NCBI GenBank assembly: GCA_006503535.1
Contig: QYRS01000003.1
Span: 4,526,001 to 4,590,000, forward strand
Reading direction: 5' to 3'
DNA length: 64,000 nucleotides
From: Arthrinium phaeospermum
Taxonomy: Eukaryota; Ascomycota; Sordariomycetes; Amphisphaeriales; Apiosporaceae
The notes beneath the pieces were generated by a model. It did no database searches, was not told the origin of the DNA, and worked only from the letters and a program-made list of their open reading frames with translations. A program made the translations under genes and the position numbers. Positions within the stretch are counted from its first letter, which is position 1. Each line of letters begins with the position of its first letter. Of the stretch, positions 22,291 through 31,792 are shown in pieces.

Positions 22291-22853
22291 ATTTGGTAAG
22301 CGTGGGATTCCATTGTATGATGGAATGACAGCGAGGTAACAAGTGGATGGAGGTTGCTCCCGGGTATTGAGCACATGTACATAGCCTCACTTTATGAGGC
22401 CCGAGCTGATTCGGTTTTCGGAAGCTTGACGGATGTGTGTTCCTGTGCGGCTTCTTTTCCCTGTCACTGTTGGGTGTGACCGCGTCATGGAGCCACCAGT
22501 GAACTAGTTGAGATGTGATATAGGACCCACTCGAACATGAGATTTGGGACCTGGATATTGAATCATTGTGAGCTCCAAAACACTAAACCATCTCCTTTTG
22601 ATGGCCAACCCTCTACAACTGTTATCCCGCCTCCTCGCCTAATAAACAGCAAAATTGCTCGACCTCCTATTAATAACAGCAAGCCGACTGCTGCGGATAA
22701 GGCCCTCTTTATTACTAGTAAAACATCCCCTACTACTACAACAGATCCGACGAACGTTCTGTCACCGTTGGCCCTAACGGTCGACCATGACATAGGAGTT
22801 GTCACGCTCACAGATGCCATTATACTCTATACCATCCAAGGCATAGACATACA
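22291..22853. other. Intergenic AT-richer stretch downstream of the carboxylesterase
   Basis: The stretch holds AT- and ACT-rich simple sequence (cctattaataacagc, ctactactacaaca near 22660-22750). A plus-strand frame at 22537-22857 is low-complexity (T/S/P-rich) and I do not accept it as a gene. It may be the remains of a mobile element, but no terminal repeats were seen. Confidence 0.35.
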
Positions 22854-24600
22854 CTAGGAGGACTTCCTAACAGGGTTCTGTACAACCGGGTAATCAGGGA
22901 AGAACGGCCTGTACACCGCCTGACACCGCGAATTATGCTCCGCTGTGGACCCGAGGACGCGGTTCAGCTCGTCTCCCGGCACGCCCAGCTTGGCCAGAAC
23001 ACCGTTGCGAGGCTTGACCCGCTCCCAGCCCGGCCCGGCCGCGGGGTCCTTGATCCAGGCCACGAACCAAGCGTGGACGGCGTCGGCCAGCGCCTGCTGC
23101 GCCGCCGTGACGCCCTGCAGCGACGCGAAGCACTCGTGGCCGCCCAGGAAGAAGGGGATCTCGGTGCCGTGGGTCGGGGCCGTGCCCGGCACGCCGACGA
23201 CGTTGTCGTAGGCGCCGAAGAAGCGGTACTCCCACGTCGGCTGTGCCTCGCTGCGGAGGTCGACGAAGTAGTCGACGGGGCAGTTGAAGCGCGCGTCGCC
23301 GTACTGCGCGCCGCTCATGCGCGACTCGTCGCCCGCAAAGTCGGCGGCGATGTCGTCATAGGCGCCGCGCAGGACGGAGGCGGGGATGTGGGCGCTGTCG
23401 GCGTCGAAAGTCGCGATCCACTCGGAGAAGTTGGCGTTCTCGGCGCCGTAGACGAGGGAGAAGATGGTGCCCTCGCCGTCCGAGTTGCCCGTCAGCAGGG
23501 GCACGTGGGACGGGTACGCGCCGGCGGCGAAGCGGGCCGGGTAGTCGGAGAAGCGCGTGACGTCGTCGACGACGGGCGTGAACCAGGTGTTGGCCGTCGC
23601 GTTGAAGAAGGCCGTCTGCATGGCCAGGGCGTCGACGGCGCGGAGGCACTCGAGCTGGCCGGGGCCGGTGCCGCAGCCGACCTCGGCCGCGACGACGTCG
23701 AGGGCCGCGTTGGTGGGCGCGTAGGCGGGGCCCGAGATGGCGTTGGCGCTCATCTGCACGGCGCCTTTGAGCCAGGTGTCCGGGTGGTTCCAGAGGTAGT
23801 GGTCCACGTGAACGGAGCCGGAGGAGTGGCCGCCGAAGACGATGTGGTCGGGGTCGCCTCCGAACGCGGCGATGTTCTGGTGGATCCAGTCAAGTGCCTT
23901 CTCGACATCCAAGATGCCAAAGTTTTGGCTCTCGCCGTCTCCTCCCAGCTCGGCCGAGTTGGGAGAGGCCCAGATGCTCTCACGCGTGTTGAAACTGACA
24001 AAAATGACGCCGTTGCGGGCAAAATTGTTGCCCTGGAATTGAGGGTTACTGCTGGATCCGGTAACCATGGCACCGCCGTACATGTAAACAAATACCTGAG
24101 CCATGTTAGTTCCGGAAGTATTTCATCACCGCGCAACGGAGGGTATATATGATGGGGGACTCACGGGCAACCTGGCCCCCTGCCTCTTTGATGGAGCCCA
24201 GACGTTCAAGTTCAAGCAGTCCTCATCCTGCCGGCTATACGAAGTGCCCGTGATGGCTTGAGGACACGTCGGCCCGTAGGACGTAGCATTGAAGACAGCA
24301 GCAGACTTCGGGAGGTCTTGGGGGCGTTTCCATCTAGTTCGTAGGTCAGTCATGTATTAGAGAGACGTCTGTCTACTACTAGGCCAGCAAGGAGACCTAC
24401 CGGTTTTGGCCTCCAGTGGACTGGGCAAAGGGGACGCCTAGGAAGACCGAGTTGTTGTGGGAGTCTCGGAATCCATCAACGGTCCCTTGCGGCAACAGCA
24501 CACGCGGCGTCCCGGAGGCGGAGGCGGAGGGCGGCTTCGCGCATGGCGATGCGGCAGCGAAAGACAGGCTAGCAGCGAGCGGCAGGAGCTTGAACAACAT
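22854..24600 (-). CDS. Secreted type-B carboxylesterase / lipase
   Basis: An alpha/beta-hydrolase of the carboxylesterase family (COesterase). Minus-strand exons 24401-24600, 24165-24333 and 22854-24095 give 536 aa. A signal peptide (MLFKLLPLAASLSFAAASP) is followed by GTVDGFRD and FLGVPFAQ, the DEDCLNLNVWAP segment and the nucleophile elbow GGHSSGS (about S214; the family usually shows GESAG). The acidic member lies in the SDGEGTIFSL region and the His in the PTHGTEIPFF region, so the triad is complete. The oxyanion segment reads YMYGGAMVTG where most members have HGGGF. It likely cleaves carboxylic esters outside the cell; the substrate cannot be inferred. The gene sits between two decayed fragments of the neighbouring membrane-protein gene, so it may have landed in, or been captured by, a duplicated copy. 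Confidence 0.9.
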
Positions 24601-25188
24601 GACGGCGGCTCAATCTTGGATTGGATCTCGAAAGCTACCAAAAGAAAGATGAGTTGCAGATCGGATGGCCGACATTTTTTTCTAACGCTGAAGGTAGACC
24701 TGAAGACAGTCACTACATAGAGGATACGGCTCCGAGGCTCCTGATCTAGTGCCGGCCGACACGCCCGATATGGGCAAGGTACGGAGCTGGAGATTTGCAG
24801 CCCACAGTAGTAAGCACTAGGTTACGATACTTGTACATGCTCTCTGCCATTGACGAATCGCCTCCAACGCTAAGAGATCGCCTCGGCTTGGCGCCCCTGG
24901 GTTAGGGGTGTCCGACCGCGCGAGGCCCGATTGGGAGGCGGGCGGGGCAAGACCCGGAAGGTGCGACAGACGCCCGTGGGATCCCATGGACGACATGGTA
25001 CCAGTTCGCAACATATGTAGCTACATGGTTATCGGCATGAACGACAACTTCAAGCACTATGACTTCAATCATACCTAGAGTAAATGCAATTTGTGATATA
25101 GCTGATCAATTGCTTTAGCTACCTTCAAATCTGACCCGTATCTCAATATGATCTTCTTGGCTCACCACACCAATGTACTGCCATAATG
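24601..25188. other. Carboxylesterase promoter region and decayed duplicated flank
   Basis: Upstream of the esterase start. Positions 25001-25125 repeat the 3' flank of the 749-aa membrane protein gene (20308-20440), with substitutions and a 3-nt indel that keeps the short frame ending in FNHT. No other gene is seen. Confidence 0.55.
25001..25125 (+). repeat. Diverged copy of the 3' flank of the membrane-protein gene
   Basis: It aligns by eye with 20308-20440: identical ccagttcgcaaca, then ttcaatca-acctag, then caattgc-ttgg/ttag-ctaccttc. Together with the coding fragment at 22137-22290 it shows that a whole gene copy once stood here and that the carboxylesterase now lies between its remains. 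Confidence 0.8.
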
Positions 25189-28100
25189 TCAAGCTCCGTC
25201 GAATACTAACAGACTATGAACATGAGCACTACCATAACCAGACTTTCTCAACAACTCGCGCCCGCGATGGATGGGAAACTCAGCCACCACCAAGATGCTA
25301 ACATTCTCAGCCCCGACGCCGGCTTCCTTGAGCAGCTGCAACACCGCACACAGCGTCTTCCCCGTCGCCAGCACGTCGTCAACCACCACCACCGACGCGC
25401 CCGCGTGGAAAACGCCCCGGTCCATTTCAATTCTCTTTCCACCGACCCCAGCCGCCGAGTCGCCACCGCTGGACGCCACCGACGAGATGTACGACTGTGA
25501 CTTTCCGGTCGACACCGTGGGCGGCGCGAGCTTGCCGGCCTCGCGGATCAGGGCCAGCGGTACATTCACCCGGGCGGCCAGCGCCGACGCAAAGACGAAC
25601 CCGCCGGCCTCGCAACAGGCCACCGCGTCGACCTGGTTCCAATCTCCGTGGAACTGGTGCAGCAGCTGCTCCGTACACATGGCGAGCCCGCCGGGCTGCT
25701 GGGCGATGTTGAGCACGTGACGGAAGGCGATTCCCGGGCGGGGTAGTCGGGGACGGTGCGGACCATCTGGTAAAGCCAGGAGAGGTCCTCGTGCAACAGT
25801 GGCAGTAATCGGGCTTTGGCAAATTTCTCTGCCGCCTCTCTTCCGGCTCGATTATTGCGGAAGACGAAGCTCGGGCGGTAGTCCCAGTGAGTTGCATCCA
25901 GCTGTCCGTCAACATCTGGGGCGTTCTTCGTGCCATCACCATCAAGGCCGCGGCGGAACCGCCGGGTCTCCTTGCTAACCTTGACACGAATGTCGAAAAG
26001 TCGGCAGTCCGGCCGCAGATGCGCCAAGGTCGCGACCGGCGCCTCGTCTCGCATCCCCGTGATGAACAACACGCGCGTATTATCGTCGTCAGTACTTGGT
26101 AGCAGATCCAGAAAATGCTCCTCCGGCAGGTTTGGGTTCTGCTGCACCTGCCGCTGGAAGAATGCACCCAACGCTTCCCGGTGTTGTTCCTTGTACGGCC
26201 GATCCCACAGCAGGCGATCCAGAGAGGCGCCCGTAGCCGTCGCGTACTCACGTTTGGTCGCATCGCTGATGCCGACAGCATGTACCGGAACACCATTCTC
26301 ATTCAGCAACGAGGCCCAGACGTCGGCGCAGTAGTCTTTGCCGGCGCCGCTGTCTCCGGTGACCAGGATCACGATCTTCGGACCCGTGTGTACTTTCAGT
26401 AGCGGACATGCATAAGGCAGGACGTTGTGGGGGTCCAGGGTGAATTTAAGCCAAGCCAGGTGCCGTCGGTTGGGTCCGAAAGCCGTCGCGGCCAGCGCGT
26501 GGTCCCGGGGTCTGGTCCCAGGTCGGCGGCGTAGACGCCGCTGCTGAAGGGCAGCAGCTCGGACGCGACTCGGTACACCCATCGCACAACGCTGCGGACG
26601 ATCGCTTTTCCGTCTTGGTCGCGTGGCCAGACCCCAGTGATCACACATGCGTAATCCCAATCCCGGCAGCCAAAAGCAGTGCTCTCGGGAGCAACATCGC
26701 CAACCTTTCCGCCACTTTGTAGGAGATGGAGATAGCAGAGGGTGATGGACAGGACTCAATGGCTGCGACTAGAATGCTGGCAACTGGATCTGATCCGATG
26801 TCTTTTAGGAACATGCATCGTTTGAAAGAAGAGGTCTTGCCTCCGCCGTGCCCGCCGTTGATGCCGCTCATGTACATCTCCGTCCCAAACAGGCCCACCC
26901 CATCCACGGTCTGACCATGTTGCTCAGGCCCAAGATCAGCAAACTCAGGAGCATCGATCTTGGAAGAGGCCCCGCCAGTGGAAACGTCGATGCGGGTGAC
27001 GCCGAGAGTCAGCTGGTCGTTTTCGCGGTACAGGTACAGATCTGCAGAGCAATGTCGTGGAAGATTGGTCGCGTGCTCTCCCAACTGACCGAGTCTTGAC
27101 TGCGCCTCCTCGGGCCCGCGACTGAGCGGGAGAACCCAGTTCCGAACCGAATAAGCAGGGGCCGGCTGCGCCCGGAACACGACGCTGACCACGATGCCAA
27201 AGTTGGTTCCGGCGCCCTTGATCGCCCACAGCATGTCCAGGTGTTTGTTCGGGCGCACGGAACCGGCGGGTCGATGTTCATATGGTACGTCGCCAATGCA
27301 CAGGACCTGGCCCGACTTGACGTCTACCAAGACGGCCCCGAGGATGGCATCGCAGGCCAGCCCGTGCAGTCGGGCTAAGTGGCCGATACCTCCTTGCAGC
27401 CAGAGCCCGGCGCCGACGCTGGGGCGAGATCCCAGGGGGACTGTCAAGCCGACCTCCATGGTTTTCCGGATAACATTGTCTGTGTTACAGCCAGCCTCGA
27501 CAACAACCCGCGAATTGGGCTCAGAGGTAGGGCCTGGATATTCATCGTTCTCCGCGGGCGTAAGGATGTGAACTTGACTGAAAGCGCTCATGTCGACCGC
27601 GACAACACCGGGGCGAAGACAGTGCGCGCTGTGGCTCCCGCCTATGACGGTCAAGCCGACTCCATGCTCCAGAGCCCACCGCACGCAGTCCTGGATATGC
27701 CGGATCTCCGTCGGCCTAACGATGGCGGCCGGAGCACAGGCGCGAGCCTCCCAGTTCTTGATCTTTCGGTCTCCCTCCAGCAACGGGACGTGCCTCTGCA
27801 TCCTATCCAGTGAGAATGCTTTCCGATTGAAAACCATCATGACTTCGGGAGCGCTGAACGTGAGATGGCCCGGTGTCGCTTCCTCACGGCAGCCCATGCC
27901 GCGACACACCTCCCGCCACTCCGCTCGGGTAGCCACGTCGACGTCGAAGCCCGTGACGAAACGAGAGAAACGGTCCAGGGTCTCGTCGTCGTCGGTAACG
28001 CTGGCGGTTCCGGTAGGGAACGAGGCAACCCGCTGGCAGACCAACCCGTCCAACCGGAGAGACCCTTCGCGATGGAACACCACCAACGTCCCCCACTCGG

Positions 28101-28638
28101 CGAGGAATTCCCTCAGGGCTCGTTCAATGTATTCATGCTGAGGTTTCATGCCGTACATGCTGCGGCAGAACAGCACGACGCCGTAGTGCTCTTTTTCATA
28201 TGCGTCTGCATACGTCCCTGGATCAAACGGCTCTCGCATGACGCGTAGAGAATTGTAGTATCTGATTAAACGAGGCAGAGGGCGTTCCTCCGCATCACTA
28301 GGACGTAGCCATTCGTCCAACTGGTCAGCGAATAGCTCGTTCGGCTCATACGCAATGTACTTGTGGATCTTTCTTCTCATGGAGTAGGGGAGGTGGCCGA
28401 GGACACTCTTGGGACCAGGCCCGATTTCCAGCACCGAATTGTATTGCGGCCCATCGAAGAGGGGACCCAGCACCTGCACTAGGTTAGGCACGATGAATTC
28501 ATCGTACGTCTGCCGTCCCGAGCCCTGCAATAGGACATCGTAGCCGTCGCGGTACTGGGCTTCGGACAGGTCCTGTTTTGATGTTGCTTCGGTGGCTTTC
28601 TCCTGAAGAGCTACTTTGAGCGATTCGAGAGTAGCCAT
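25189..28638 (-). CDS. Four-domain enzyme: SAM methyltransferase - BBE-type FAD oxidase - P-loop kinase - APRT-like; frame broken three times
   Basis: An intronless gene of about 1150 codons if three single-base losses are set aside. Residues ~1-310 are a SAM methyltransferase of the histamine-N-methyltransferase-like type (SVLEIGPGPKSVLG, SMYGMKPQHEYIERAL). Residues ~300-745 are an FAD-linked oxidase (GGSHSAHC with the likely FAD-linking His; GAGLWLQGGIGHLARLHG; FGPNRRHLAWLK). Residues ~750-960 resemble animal-type phosphomevalonate kinase (P-loop GDSGAGKD, ISDATKREYA, ITGMRDE). Residues ~970-1150 are adenine-phosphoribosyltransferase-like (CCEAGGFVFASALA; PRPP loop VVVVDDVLATGKTL). Frame breaks lie near 26740-26742, 26507-26510 and 25740-25743, each repaired by one extra G on the plus strand. 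The domains are otherwise intact. The combination suggests making and decorating a purine-like or pterin-like nucleotide; the product is unknown. Confidence 0.8.
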
Positions 28639-29297
28639 AGCGGATGTTGGTGATGATGACTAGGCACAGGGGGGAAAGGCAGCCGGGTCTAGGTTTTTAC
28701 CGAATATGGTGAAGGGCTGAATTGATGGCAGGAAGTCAGCCCAGGATATGTAAGTCCTGCAATGTTCACAAGAATTGTTGGGTGGAAGTAGCTCACTTAT
28801 CGGAAAGCGAACTTCGATGGGTAGCCGTACTGTTCTCTTCCGACGCGTACTCACTCGAAAGTGCCATATATGCCGACCTGATTCGTTTTCCCTGCATGTT
28901 TGAGATTGCTCTTACCTCAGCTTGCGTTTGAATGGGCTCACCGGCGTTGGGTGTTTGCAGATAGGCAGCATCGGGGAAACAGCCTCACTTTATGTCGGAG
29001 GCCTACCAACAACGTAAGCAGCATGGATAACACCACCCACCCAACATGTATTAAGCCGTTTCTACTTTGACTCAATTTAATGTGTAGGTGATATCATAAA
29101 ATAATCAAACTGATAGTGTTTGCGAGGCAGGCTGCATTGTCACGCCATTTGGTCAGATGCCAAAGAATGCAGCCAGGACAAAGACAGGATACGGTCAGAC
29201 GAGATGGAATCCTTTCTCTCTCTCTCTCCCTCTCTCTGGAGCTTCTATTCATTTCTACCATACATCTGTGGACTGATCAGGTGAACCCTGGCTACCA
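28639..29297. other. Intergenic spacer with a TC microsatellite
   Basis: This spacer of 659 nt lies between GTP cyclohydrolase I and the four-domain gene, both transcribed leftward, so it holds the promoter of the latter. A (TC)n run broken by one extra C lies at about 29212-29240. No gene was recognised. Confidence 0.5.
29212..29240. repeat. TC dinucleotide microsatellite
   Basis: A run of alternating T and C with one interruption (tctctctctctccctctctc). It is a simple repeat with no evident function. Confidence 0.85.
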
Positions 29298-30146
29298 TCA
29301 TCTTCCCAAGCCGAGCAAAGTGTCGAACTCCTGACGCTTGAACTTGTCATCACTCAGCCGGCCTGCCGAGCTGGTCGTGATAGTCGAGCTTCCAGGCTTC
29401 TGCACTCCCCTGTTACACATACACGCGTGCTTGCACTCTAGAACCACTCTGACCCCCTCGGGCTGCAGCTCGTTCTGTATTGCCAAGCAGATCTCCCGCG
29501 TCAGCCGCTCTTGCATCTGTAGTCTCTGTGCGTAAATATCCGCGATTCTTGCCAGCTTTGACAAGCCGACTACCTTGCCTTTCGGAATGTACCCGATATG
29601 AGCCTGGTAGTCCCGAGTTAGTGCTGGTCTGTGAAGTAGGGTCTATCCCCAAGGTGCTGCTGAAGACAAGACTGACCTTTCCCGTGAATGGCAATATGTG
29701 ATGTTCACACAAGCTGGATATGTCAATGTCGCGAACGATGACGAGTTCCCCGGTGTCGCAATCGAATATGGCCTCATTTACCACCTCCTTGGGCGTCTGC
29801 GAGTACCCTTTTGTGAGGGACAAGATAGCTTCCGCGTATCGATCTGGTGTCTTTTGGAGACCCTGACGGTCTGGGTCTTCTCCAATCAACTCCAGGATCT
29901 GGCGGAAGCAGGCTGCTATGCTGGCTCGTGTGGACTCAGGGTCTGTTTCGCCAGCTAATTGATGGGGTTCTGGGTTAGCATTGGCAAAAGAGTAAGTGTA
30001 GGAAACATGCTAGGGCGCGGTTGCGACTGTGGAGCGGACTTACCGTGGTCGCTGATTCCATTCTGGCCCGGCTTGCGGATCACGGCGGCCGACTTGTAGC
30101 TATCACCATTTCCGTTGGCCGCAGCCTGGGATGAGCTGGACGACAT
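29298..30146 (-). CDS. GTP cyclohydrolase I
   Basis: Converts GTP to 7,8-dihydroneopterin triphosphate, the first step to folate, tetrahydrobiopterin and 7-deazapurines. Minus-strand exons 30044-30146, 29677-29954 and 29298-29603 give 228 aa. Conserved elements are all present: EDPDRQGLQKTPDRYAEA, then DISSLCEHHILPFTGKAHIG (zinc Cys and the active-site His pair), IPKGKVVGLSKLARI, and QMQERLTREI. The C-terminal zinc-Cys region shows CKHACMC followed by NRGVQKPGSST. It therefore looks fully active. The N-terminal tail is short (S/N/G-rich), so the protein is compact. It lies in tandem with, and upstream of, the four-domain gene at 25189-28638, which suggests a pathway-dedicated copy rather than the housekeeping one; whether a second copy exists cannot be seen here. 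Confidence 0.94.
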
Positions 30147-31040
30147 TGATGGCTTGGCTATCAATTCCTAAGCTTGGAACAGAGAGAATTATGCCTTGAA
30201 ACCAGCCTTTCAAGACGAATACTTTGAGAGTCCTGGAGGTGCTGGGTATGTGAAGAAAAGCAATTCGTAAAGCATGAAGAATGCCTATATATTCGACAGA
30301 TTACGATTACGATCCACCAAACCTCCACCACCCCTTTCCGTTTGATCGGATGTGAGCCTGTTCCCACTTCAAGTTTGCGTCTGCATGTAATATGACTCAT
30401 CCAATGCAATCAATCAGCACAACTACTGACTACTTTTTCCTGTTAGTACCCGGCCGCCATGAGTTGCAAACAGAGGGCCGGAGGGATAGCCTCGCTGGTA
30501 GGCCTCTGGCATGCCGACGACATCGACAGCATCCGCGCGTAGACCGCGCCCTGCAAGCACCCGAAGTCCCCCCCAATGCCTTCGACGAGCGGGATTGGCG
30601 GAACGAGATGGCGGTGACGAGAAAGCTCAATCCAGTGTGCGGAAAGAGCACTGCCGCTCGACGCGACTCGACGACATGCCTGTCCATGAAGGGGTATCAA
30701 CGCCTATTACATCTCACACATTGACCAGTCAGCATGCAGCGCACTCTTGCAGGGACAAGACACGGCTGCTCTCCAGTCCACCGCAGCGCACACTCTTGGA
30801 GGCACACCCAGTCTGCTGTTCGTGTGATGTCATTCATTCATTTGGCCAACAACGATACGAGCAGCTTGCGGTTGGTCCCCTCCCATCTAGATACCGCTTG
30901 GTGCTCTGGTGGATTCCCGGCAAGCCGCCTGCTCTGTCTACCACCTGACGGATCTGGATCCGTCACCAACGCAGGCGGCCCTGAGCGTAAAGACAGCGCG
31001 TATAGGTGATGTGATCGAACCAGGTCGATAATCTATCCTG
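30147..31040. other. Intergenic stretch without recognised genes
   Basis: Promoter region of GTP cyclohydrolase I plus the downstream end of the 31-kb paralog. Overlapping open frames at 30430-30950 on both strands have no recognisable motifs. They may be old coding remnants, but I cannot support a call. Confidence 0.4.
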
Positions 31041-31792
31041 TTACTCCGCGTTGGCCACATTCGCCCGGGCGCGGTGTCCGACCTGAAAGCGCTGGGGAAT
31101 CCGTATGCAGGTCATGGAGCGAGGTACCCGACAACGGCGACGAATGAAATGTTGCAAGGCATTGTCAACGGGCAGGTGGGCCGCACTCGCACTGTCATCC
31201 TGATATGCCTTCTGCCACTCACGGAAACCTTGCCAGCTGGAGAGCTGCGTCTGAAATACCTCCCATTCGGGTGGGTTCATGTCGACGCGATACAGCCAAG
31301 GTTGTAGCACCTCACGGTAAGCGCAAGGGTCGTTCATGACGTCTTCCGAGCTCCTCGATCGAATAGCATGGCCGGCCGCCCGCGCGAACCAGTGCCTCGT
31401 AGTGTCTTCTTTCGGCGGAACCGGGCGGGGACAGCGGCGCAGTAGGCGAACGATCGCGTCGCGTTCTCTACCGGGGCCGCCGGTGCCCGAAGTTGCGAGT
31501 AGTCGGGCGGTGACTTGGCCCAGATCTACATCCGGGGAGCGGACGGGCACGTTGGCGCGTTCCCTGCCCTCCAATCAGCTGGGAAAATCATCGTGCAATG
31601 GTTTCATGGGTGCGCTGCATACCTCCGCTGATTGAGGAAAGAATCAGGCAGGTTCACCGGGTCCGACACGTCGCTCACGAACATGCCATGTCTGCGCTTG
31701 CTCTCGTCTAGGATGCCGTCCAGTTCGGCGTCGCTGTACTTGGCAACATCACATGCGAGCGGTTTGTGCCATTCGCCTGCATTGTCCGCCAT
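31041..31792 (-). CDS. Shorter paralog of the coiled-coil family gene at 14724-16348
   Basis: Exon 1 (31623-31792) and exon 2 (31041-31563) give 230 aa. The N-terminus matches the 16-kb gene (SDAELDGILDESK, DPVNLPDSFLNQRR against SDAELDVYLDRDG, DPENLPESFINRLR). The intron falls at the same place and phase. The central block is shared (AYREVLQPWLYRVDMNPPEW, SSWQGFREWQ). The acidic stretch is replaced by an R/P-rich one and the whole Y/F-rich and coiled-coil half is missing, the protein ending soon after. In another frame the DNA also reads HYEALVRAGGRPCYSIEEL, which aligns better with the family than the open frame does, hinting at compensating frameshifts. It may be a pseudogene. Function unknown. 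Confidence 0.55.

Noticed and set aside
22935..24152. Long plus-strand open frame of about 405 codons
   Set aside because: It lies wholly antisense to the carboxylesterase exon and has the V/G/A/R-rich composition typical of the reverse strand of a GC-rich gene.
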